Source: an uncultured Nostocoides sp. (GTDB lineage: Bacteria; Actinomycetota; Actinomycetes; Actinomycetales; Dermatophilaceae). Taken from it: 5,890 nt of DNA. Position 1 is the stretch's first letter, and every line of letters begins with the position of its first letter. The notes under the pieces are model-generated. The model did no database searches. It was not told where the DNA came from and saw nothing but the letters and a program-made list of their open reading frames with translations. A program made the position numbers and the translations under genes. The stretch lies in NCBI GenBank assembly GCA_936931335.1, contig CAKZIH010000018.1, positions 1-5,890 on the forward strand, given 5' to 3'. Shown in pieces: positions 1 to 5,890 of this stretch.

Positions 1-1152
1 GGCGGACTCTTCGACGACGATCCCAAGGCCGCGGCACCCCCGTCGCCCACGATGGCTGCCCCGGCCATCACCACGCCGGAGATCCCCGCGCCGAAGCCGA
101 GCCCGCATACCGCTCAGGGCGCCGACGGTCCCGCGGACCAGACCACGCTCGTGCAGACGATGCGATTGGCGTCGAAGTCCATGTCGCCCAAGTCGGTCGT
201 CGCCTCCGGCAACGGTCTGCTCTTCGCGCAGAACATGATGTACCACCACTCGGTCTCGGTCTTTCGGCCTGATGGGGCGCTGCTCAAGACCATCCCGGAC
301 TCGGTCAAGCTCGCCGACTTCGGCATCACCGGCCACCCCGGCACCAGCCAGGGGGCGCCCGTCGAGGTCGCCTTCACCCCCGACGGCCAGTACGCCTGGG
401 TGTCCAATTACTCCATGTATGGCAGGGGTTTTGGCCCCGAGGGCCTGGATTCCTGCCACGCCGGGGATGGCACGGACTCCTCCTATGTCTACCGGATCAG
501 CACCACGACCCTGACCGTGGACAAGGTCGTCCCGGTCGGCGCGGTGCCCAAGTATGTGGCGGTCACCCCCGACGGCAAGCAGGTGCTGGTGACCAACTGG
601 TGTTCCTGGGATCTGTCGGTCATCGACGCGGCCAAGGGCACCGAGAGCGCACGCATCGACCTGGGCGGCAAGTATCCGCGCGGGATCGCCGTCGCCCCCG
701 ACTCCACCACGGCGTATGTCGCCCTGATGGGCTCCCAGCGCGTCGTCTCGGTGAATCTGGCCAAGCGCTCGGTCGGCACCTTCGCCCAGCCCGGCAACGG
801 ACCGCGGCATCTGGTCGCCAGCCCCGACGGTAAGTACCTCTATGTCAGCAACAACTCCTCCGGCACGCTGGTCAAGCTCGACCGGGCCACCGGCGCCCGG
901 CTCGGCGAGGTCCGCACCGGCACCGAACCGCGCTCCATGGCGATCTCGTCCGACGGCAAGGCCCTGTATGTCGTGAACTACGGCGAGAGCTCGATGTCGA
1001 AGGTCGCCACCTCGGATATGCGGGTCCTGCAGACCGTCAAGACCGACGCCTCCCCAATCGGGATTACCTACGAACCCACGACCCGGGCGGTCTGGGTCGC
1101 CTGCTACGGCGGCAGCATCGTGGTCTTCGACGACGCCAAGCTCGCCGGCTGA
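1..1152 (+). CDS. YVTN/YncE-type beta-propeller protein, 5' end missing
   Basis: The frame is open from the first base, so the gene enters from upstream. An ATG at 52 has no ribosome binding site and lies inside an Ala/Pro-rich stretch, so it is probably not the start. Counting from that ATG, residues 1-30 form a Pro/Ala/Thr-rich linker. Seven propeller repeats follow, beginning near residues 45, 102, 165, 208, 250, 292 and 334; most carry the pattern P-x-x-x-x-x-x-PDG followed by Y/V-V-x-N. The last four are spaced 42-43 residues apart, while the first two have insertions of about 15-20 residues. Cysteines occur in DSCHAGDG, TNWCSWD and VACYGG and may form a disulfide outside the cell. Such propellers usually bind ligands or partner proteins, and no catalytic site is visible. 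The Pro-rich linker suggests an anchored or exported protein, but the signal region is outside the window. Family call is firm; function is unknown. Confidence 0.85.
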   Translation, partial: GGLFDDDPKAAAPPSPTMAAPAITTPEIPAPKPSPHTAQGADGPADQTTLVQTMRLASKSMSPKSVVASGNGLLFAQNMMYHHSVSVFRPDGALLKTIPDSVKLADFGITGHPGTSQGAPVEVAFTPDGQYAWVSNYSMYGRGFGPEGLDSCHAGDGTDSSYVYRISTTTLTVDKVVPVGAVPKYVAVTPDGKQVLVTNWCSWDLSVIDAAKGTESARIDLGGKYPRGIAVAPDSTTAYVALMGSQRVVSVNLAKRSVGTFAQPGNGPRHLVASPDGKYLYVSNNSSGTLVKLDRATGARLGEVRTGTEPRSMAISSDGKALYVVNYGESSMSKVATSDMRVLQTVKTDASPIGITYEPTTRAVWVACYGGSIVVFDDAKLAG

Positions 1153-1190
1153 GCGCCGCCCCTCCAGTCCCCGGTTTCTCTCCGGCTGCC

Positions 1191-1241
1191 GGAAACGTGC
1201 GCTTCCCCCGACTTTGCAGCAGGAGGGAAGCGCAAGTTTCC
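1191..1241 (+). terminator. Long hairpin, probable terminator of the propeller gene
   Basis: The arms 1191-1207 and 1225-1241 are inverted repeats matching at 16 of 17 positions (single G-A mismatch at 1197/1235), around a 17-nt loop. The hairpin begins 38 nt after the propeller gene's stop codon. No T-run follows, so it would be an actinobacterial-style terminator without a U-tract. It lies upstream of the predicted SURF1 transcription start, so it should not act as an attenuator of that gene. It could instead be an operator or a dispersed repeat. The structure is certain; its role is inferred. Confidence 0.6.
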
Positions 1242-1269
1242 CGAGGGAAGCCCGCCCGCGGGTCTGAGG

Positions 1270-1306
1270 TGGCGGGTGGCGGGCGCGGGAGCGTCAAGGG
1301 ACCGGG
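1270..1306 (+). repeat. G-rich tract with tandem TGGCGGG heptamer before SURF1
   Basis: The heptamer TGGCGGG is repeated head to tail at 1270-1283. GGG runs lie at 1274, 1281, 1287, 1298 and 1304, separated by 4, 3, 8 and 3 nt. The tract ends just before the -10 box at 1308. It nearly fits a G-quadruplex pattern, with one loop of 8 nt being slightly long. In such GC-rich DNA this may be chance. Confidence 0.4.
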
Positions 1307-1307
1307 T

Positions 1308-1319
1308 TAGCCTGAACGG
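1308..1319 (+). promoter_or_regulatory. Leaderless-type -10 box for the SURF1 gene
   Basis: TAGCCT at 1308-1313 fits the actinobacterial TANNNT -10 pattern and is followed by 6 nt and then the GTG start at 1320. That spacing would put the transcription start on the start codon itself. No Shine-Dalgarno sequence at a good distance and no clear -35 box are seen. Confidence 0.6.
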
Positions 1320-2261
1320 GTGCTGCGGACCGCCGTCAAACCCAAGTGGCTGATGCTGCTGGTGGTGGCGGCGCTGGTGGCGCTCGCCTTCGTCCAACTT
1401 GGGCGCTGGCAGTTGGGCCGGGCGCACGAGCAGGCCCGGGCCGAGGCTCTCGCCGAGGCCGCCCGCCAGCCGGTGGTCCCGGTCGCGGAACTGCTCACCC
1501 CGCATACCGAATTCCCCTCGGCCGCGGGTGGCCGCCTGGTCACCGCCACCGGCACGTATGGCGCGGGCCAGGTCCTGGTGCCCGGTCGCCTGCTCGAGGG
1601 CCGCAAGGGTTACTGGGTGCTCACCCCCCTGCGCACCCACACCGCGACCCTGGCCGTGGTACGCGGCTTCACCACGGAGCCGATCGCCCCGGCGCCGCCC
1701 GCCGGCACGCTGACCGCGACCGTGAGCCTGGCACCGGGGGAGTCCCCGGCAGCCGAGCCCAGCAGAGACGGCCAGTTGGGCAGCGTTGACCTGGCGCGCC
1801 TGGTCAACACCTGGCCCGGGGCGCTCTACAACGCCTTCGGGTTTGCCCAGCGCGAAGTCGCCGGCACCAGCGCACAAGCCGCTAACACCCCGCCCGCCAA
1901 CACACCGCTGGCCAACGCCCCGGCCGATGATCCCGGTCCGCTGACCCGCATCCCGCCGCCGCGCCCGGACACCTCCCTTAACGCCCGCAACGTCGGCTAT
2001 GCGCTGCAGTGGTGGGTCTTCGCCGGGTTCGCCTTCTTCCTCTGGCTACGCATGGTGCAGGCCGACAACACCACCGGACCCGGCAGTGCCCGGCGCGCCG
2101 CGTCCCGAGCCAAAGCCACCCCCACCACCACCACCAGAACCGCAGCCACCACCCCATCCGGCAACATCGCCCCCGCCGAGAGCACCACCGGCAGCACCGC
2201 CGCGCCGGCCGAACAGAGCGCCGGGGAGACCCGGCATACCCCCCTGGAGCAGGAGATATGA
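1320..2261 (+). CDS. SURF1-family cytochrome oxidase assembly protein
   Basis: SURF1 proteins assist assembly of aa3-type cytochrome c oxidase, probably at the heme a insertion step, in the cytoplasmic membrane. The 313-residue product has the family layout. A first membrane helix at about residues 11-28 runs into the signature LGRWQLGR; a long extracytoplasmic domain follows; a second helix at about 226-245 begins GYALQWWVFAG, the typical C-terminal SURF1 motif. Just before the second helix (residues 224-225) the conserved-looking Asn-Val pair is present. Two parts look dispensable: an ANTP-type short repeat near residues 188-201, and a tail of about 69 residues rich in Thr, Ala and Pro after the second helix. 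The GTG start is chosen because it directly precedes the membrane helix and follows a leaderless-type -10 box. The stop overlaps the next gene's start as ATGA, which implies translational coupling. Family assignment is firm; the tail's role is unknown. Confidence 0.93.
   Translation: MLRTAVKPKWLMLLVVAALVALAFVQLGRWQLGRAHEQARAEALAEAARQPVVPVAELLTPHTEFPSAAGGRLVTATGTYGAGQVLVPGRLLEGRKGYWVLTPLRTHTATLAVVRGFTTEPIAPAPPAGTLTATVSLAPGESPAAEPSRDGQLGSVDLARLVNTWPGALYNAFGFAQREVAGTSAQAANTPPANTPLANAPADDPGPLTRIPPPRPDTSLNARNVGYALQWWVFAGFAFFLWLRMVQADNTTGPGSARRAASRAKATPTTTTRTAATTPSGNIAPAESTTGSTAAPAEQSAGETRHTPLEQEI
2122..2136 (+). repeat. (CCA)5 microsatellite in the SURF1 tail
   Basis: Five perfect CCA triplets lie within the codons for a short Thr run in the low-complexity tail of the SURF1 protein. 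Gain or loss of triplets would change the tail length without shifting the frame. Confidence 0.7.
2246..2255 (+). promoter_or_regulatory. Ribosome binding site of the DUF3817 gene
   Basis: Two Shine-Dalgarno-like cores lie in the end of the SURF1 gene: GGAG at 2246-2249, 8 nt before the ATG at 2258, and AGGAG at 2251-2255, only 2 nt before it. The first has the better spacing. Together with the ATGA overlap they support the ATG at 2258. Confidence 0.6.
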
Positions 2262-2614
2262 GCAGCCCAGCCACCCCGCATACGGCCTCGGCCGATGGTG
2301 AACTGACCCACGACCCGCGCGTCGCGGGAGCCCTGCGCTTCTACATCGTGATGGCGATGATCGTCGGCGTGGGGCTGCTGGTGCTGGTGGCCGAGATGGT
2401 GCTGCGCTACGGCTTCGACAACCACGCCCTCGACTGGTGGCCGCAGCCGCACGGCTTCCTCTATGTCATCTATGTCGCGGCCACGGCGAACCTCGGTTTC
2501 AAGGCCGGGTGGAGCCTGCCGAAGATGATCGGCGTGATGCTCGCCGGGTGCGTGCCCTTCCTCTCCTTCCTCGTCGAGCGGCGGGTCACCGCACCCTTCC
2601 GGCGCAACGGTTAG
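2258..2614 (+). CDS. DUF3817-family small integral membrane protein
   Basis: This 118-residue protein has a polar N-terminus followed by three predicted membrane helices at about residues 28-48, 66-82 and 90-107. The family features I recognise are HGFLYVIYV beginning at His65 and PFLSFLVERRV near the C-terminus. DUF3817 proteins are common in actinobacteria, often close to guaA or to respiratory assembly genes; their biochemical role is not established. The gene starts within the SURF1 stop codon (ATGA, 2258-2261), so the two are probably co-translated. Its TAG stop at 2612-2614 is also the first half of the guaA -10 box. The only charged residues near the third helix are basic or acidic ones at its end (ERR), and no catalytic motif is visible. 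The family call is firm; function is unknown. Confidence 0.88.
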   Translation: MSSPATPHTASADGELTHDPRVAGALRFYIVMAMIVGVGLLVLVAEMVLRYGFDNHALDWWPQPHGFLYVIYVAATANLGFKAGWSLPKMIGVMLAGCVPFLSFLVERRVTAPFRRNG

Positions 2615-2625
2615 GCTCAGCCCCC
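2612..2625 (+). promoter_or_regulatory. Leaderless-type -10 box for guaA
   Basis: TAGGCT at 2612-2617 fits TANNNT and sits 8 nt before the GTG start at 2626. No purine-rich Shine-Dalgarno site lies between them; the spacer is C-rich. The box overlaps the TAG stop of the gene upstream. No convincing -35 box is seen 16-18 nt upstream. Confidence 0.55.
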
Positions 2626-4184
<1,559 letters not shown>

Positions 4185-4194
<10 letters not shown>

Positions 4195-5048
4195 CCGGCC
4201 GCCGCTCGACCGCCCGCGATGCGGCCGATGTGCTCATCCTGCTTGTCCTCGGTATGGCGTTGCTGGCCTTGACCGTATGGCTGGCACTGCGCACCGGGCC
4301 CGGCTCGCGGGTGGACGCGGACGTGGTCCGCTCGTTCCGGGTGGACGGTTTCAATGCGGGTCGGATCGATGCGCTGCTGCGGGAGATCCGCATTCCGACG
4401 ATGTTGATGCTCACCCTGGTGGCCATGGCCGTCGCCGCGCTCCAACGCTTGTGGCGGGTCGCTATCGCGCTGCCGCTGCTGGTCGTGGGGGCCAACCAGA
4501 CCACCCAACTGCTCAAGAACGACTACCTGGATTCCCTGGTCAGCGTCTCGGGCCTGCGGGTGACCATGCCCAGCGGGCATTCCACGGCCGCGCTCTCGCT
4601 GGCCGCGGTGGCGATCATCGCCGCCCCCCGCATCATTCGCCCGCTCGCCTGCCTGCTCGGCGGGGCGATCGCCGGCGGCGCCGGCCTGGGCACCATGGCC
4701 GAACGCTGGCACCGGCCCGCCGACGTCATCGCCGCCGTCGCCGTGGTGATGATCTGGTCCGCGGTGGCGCTGACCATCGGCGGCAACTGGGTCGGCACGC
4801 CCCGGGTCCGCTCGGCCGGTTTCGACCGGGGTGTCGGCAACGCCGCTCTCGCGGTGCTGGGCACCGGGATCGGCGTCTTCGTGCTGCACCGCCTCGGTAT
4901 GGAGCCGATGGCCGGCTCCCGGGCGCATGCGCTGGCATACGGCTCCCTGGCGGTGGTCGGCACGACCATCGGGCTGGGGCTCGGACTGATCGCCTTGGTC
5001 GCCGAGCGCCGCATCTTCCGCCAGGAGGGGCGCCATGTCGGCGGCTGA
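4185..5048 (+). CDS. PAP2-family membrane phosphatase, divergent active site
   Basis: The 287-residue product is highly hydrophobic, with about eight predicted membrane segments: roughly 14-36, 69-88, 92-110, 132-150, 153-170, 178-200, and two further ones after 215. PAP2 enzymes remove phosphate from lipids such as phosphatidate or polyprenyl diphosphates. Here motif 2 is intact as MPSGHST (His132), and motif 3 ends in WHRPAD (His176, Asp180), giving both histidines and the aspartate. Motif 1 is weak: Lys111 is kept, but the usual Arg-Pro is absent. The Ser-Arg that should stand six to seven residues before His176 is Gly169-Thr170. It may belong to an actinobacterial subfamily with altered substrate use, or have reduced activity. 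The two C-terminal helices extend beyond a standard PAP2 domain. It overlaps guaA by 10 bp and the acyltransferase gene by 14 bp. Fold call is good; substrate is unknown. Confidence 0.8.
5023..5028 (+). promoter_or_regulatory. Strong ribosome binding site of the acyltransferase gene
   Basis: AGGAGG, a perfect Shine-Dalgarno core, ends 6 nt before the ATG at 5035. It lies inside the last codons of the PAP2 gene, fixes the start and allows efficient translation within the overlap. Confidence 0.85.
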
Positions 5049-5775
5049 ACCGGTCGTCGCCAGCAACCCGGCGCTGGACGCGGTGATGCGGTATGTGGTG
5101 ATCGGCCCCGCCTTCCACCTGCTGGCCCGACCCACGGTCGAGGGCCGCGAACATATCCCGCCGGACGGTAGCCCCGCGATCATCGCCAGCAACCACCTGT
5201 CGTTCAGCGACTCGATGGTGATCCCGCTGGCCTCGGGGCGGCGGGTGAGCTTCCTGGGCAAGGCCGAGTACTTCCACGGCACGGGCATCAAGGGCGCGCT
5301 GGTGCGTTCTTGGATGCGCTCCTTCGCCACCATCCCGGTGGAGCGCTCCGATGCCCGCGCCGCCGCCGAATCGCTGCACCTGGCCGAGCGGGTGCTCGCC
5401 GACGGCGGGGCCTTCGGGATCTATCCCGAGGGGACCCGCTCGCGCGACGGCCGGCTGCACCGCGGACGCACCGGGGTGGCCCGGCTCGCCCTGAGCACCG
5501 GCGCCCCGATCATCCCGTGTGCCCTGGTCGGCACCGATGTGCTCCAGCCGCCGGATGCACGGGTGCCCCGCCCGACCAAGATCACCGTGCGCTTCGCCCC
5601 GGCCATCGATGTGGCGGCGCTGCAGGAGCAGTACCAGAAGGCCGCGCTGCTGCGGGCGATCACCGATGCGGTCATGGACGCCATCGGGCAGATGTCCGGT
5701 CAGGAGCGCTCGGGCCGGTATGCCAGTGACGTCAACGCCGAACTCGACGCCCGCGCTCCCGGCGCGGGTCGCTGA
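5035..5775 (+). CDS. PlsC-type 1-acylglycerol-3-phosphate acyltransferase
   Basis: This 246-residue protein belongs to the lysophospholipid acyltransferase (LPLAT/PlsC) family, which commonly transfers an acyl chain to lysophosphatidate to form phosphatidate at the inner face of the membrane. The four family motifs are present in order: the catalytic HX4D as NHLSFSD with His54 and Asp59; a block ending in IPVERSD near 100-106; the phosphate-binding YPEGTRS at 130-136, followed by RDGRLHRGRTG; and APIIPCALVGT near 155-165. The length matches actinobacterial members, which lack extra domains. The first 30 residues hold only a short hydrophobic stretch (about 18-30), so membrane association may be peripheral. 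A perfect Shine-Dalgarno site supports the start, and the 14-bp overlap with the PAP2 gene implies coupled translation. Actinobacteria carry several PlsC paralogues, some acting on other acyl acceptors, so the exact substrate and the symbol plsC are not assigned. Confidence 0.92.
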   Translation: MSAAEPVVASNPALDAVMRYVVIGPAFHLLARPTVEGREHIPPDGSPAIIASNHLSFSDSMVIPLASGRRVSFLGKAEYFHGTGIKGALVRSWMRSFATIPVERSDARAAAESLHLAERVLADGGAFGIYPEGTRSRDGRLHRGRTGVARLALSTGAPIIPCALVGTDVLQPPDARVPRPTKITVRFAPAIDVAALQEQYQKAALLRAITDAVMDAIGQMSGQERSGRYASDVNAELDARAPGAGR

Positions 5776-5806
5776 TCGCGCCCGGGGCGCGATTTAGGCT
5801 GCTCGA
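5772..5806 (+). promoter_or_regulatory. Leaderless-type promoter for murT
   Basis: TAGGCT at 5795-5800 is a TANNNT -10 box, 6 nt before the ATG at 5807. CTGATC at 5772-5777, 17 nt further upstream, is a partial -35 match (TGA core of TTGACA) and overlaps the preceding stop codon. No Shine-Dalgarno site is present before the ATG, consistent with a leaderless message. Confidence 0.55.
5775..5793 (+). terminator. Compact palindrome after the acyltransferase gene: terminator or operator
   Basis: ATCGCGCC at 5775-5782 is a perfect inverted repeat of GGCGCGAT at 5786-5793 around a 3-nt CGG loop, followed by TTTA. It starts on the last base of the acyltransferase stop codon and could end that transcript, although the T-run is only three bases. 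It also fills most of the spacer of the predicted murT promoter, so a repressor or activator site is an equal possibility. A second GC-rich hairpin (arms 5750-5756 and 5762-5768) precedes it inside the coding region. Confidence 0.5.
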
Positions 5807-5890
5807 ATGCTGCGCACCTCAGCCGCGATTGCCGCGGGCAAGCTCACGCGCGTCGCGGCCCGGCGCCGCGGCGGCGGTTCGGCGCTGCCG
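5807..5890 (+). CDS. murT: Probable MurT, lipid II isoglutaminyl synthase subunit, 3' end missing
   Basis: Only the first 28 codons are in the window, and the frame stays open to the last base. The peptide starts MLRTSAAIAAGKLTRVAA, continues with a basic stretch RRR, and ends in GGGSALP. An Ala-rich basic helix followed by Gly-Gly-Gly-(S/T)-ALPG is what I know from the start of actinobacterial MurT proteins, just before their Mur-ligase-like ATPase domain. MurT works with the glutaminase GatD in the cytoplasm to amidate the alpha-carboxyl of D-glutamate in lipid II, aiding peptidoglycan cross-linking. The ATG is supported by the -10 box 6 nt upstream and by the absence of any Shine-Dalgarno site. 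A gatD gene would be expected directly downstream, outside the window. The assignment rests on a short, motif-level match, so it is probable, not certain. Confidence 0.7.
   Translation, partial: MLRTSAAIAAGKLTRVAARRRGGGSALP

Noticed and set aside
52..54. ATG at 52 as the true start of the propeller gene
   Set aside because: The frame is open to the first base, the ATG sits within an Ala/Pro-rich linker, and no ribosome binding site or -10 box precedes it.
1251..1262. Short palindrome CCCGCCCGCGGG as a separate terminator
   Set aside because: Only 5 bp with a 2-nt loop; too small to stand apart from background in such GC-rich DNA.
1104..1877. Minus-strand open frame of 257 codons crossing the 1153-1319 gap
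   Set aside because: It runs through the hairpin and opposite the SURF1 gene, with no recognisable domain or ribosome binding site that I can see.
2437..2625. Upstream extension of guaA into the DUF3817 region
   Set aside because: The frame is open there, but the extra residues are an Arg-rich out-of-frame reading of the DUF3817 gene, and the GTG at 2626 gives the normal GuaA N-terminus.

Overview
The window is very GC-rich, densely packed chromosomal DNA with every recognisable gene on the + strand. Strong G/C at third codon positions, GTG starts, start/stop overlaps and -10 boxes placed directly in front of start codons all point to an actinobacterium (Actinomycetota). The gene set agrees: an actinobacterial-type SURF1, a DUF3817 membrane protein beside guaA, and a MurT-like N-terminus. 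I cannot place it below phylum level with confidence. It reads as a core housekeeping region. There is no sign of a mobile element, CRISPR array, tRNA or rRNA.

Layout. (1) 1-1152: the 3' part of a gene for a YVTN/YncE-type seven-bladed beta-propeller protein, probably exported or surface-located, whose N-terminus lies before the window. (2) 1153-1319: the only sizeable intergenic gap. It holds a 17-bp near-perfect hairpin, a G-rich tandem repeat and a leaderless-type promoter. (3) 1320-2614: a two-gene unit joined by an ATGA overlap, encoding a SURF1-family cytochrome oxidase assembly protein and a small DUF3817 membrane protein. (4) 2626-4194: guaA, GMP synthase, with its own -10 box that starts on the stop codon of the DUF3817 gene. 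(5) 4185-5048 and 5035-5775: a divergent PAP2-family membrane phosphatase and a PlsC-type acyltransferase. Each overlaps the gene before it, so guaA, PAP2 and plsC look like one transcription unit. (6) 5776-5806: a short gap with a compact palindrome inside a leaderless-type promoter. (7) 5807 to the end: the first 28 codons of a probable murT, whose product with GatD amidates lipid II.

How the genes fit together. SURF1 serves respiration, GuaA serves purine synthesis, PAP2 and PlsC plausibly act on phosphatidate or other lipid phosphates, and MurT modifies peptidoglycan precursors. The chemistry is mostly conserved housekeeping. The more interesting signals are in the DNA: three genes (SURF1, guaA, murT) share a TAGNCT box 6-8 nt before the start codon, which predicts leaderless transcripts, while genes inside the units use Shine-Dalgarno sites and overlaps. 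I did not find a convincing undescribed multi-gene system. The best leads are the PAP2 protein with an altered catalytic motif, the hairpin before SURF1 and the palindrome in the murT promoter.
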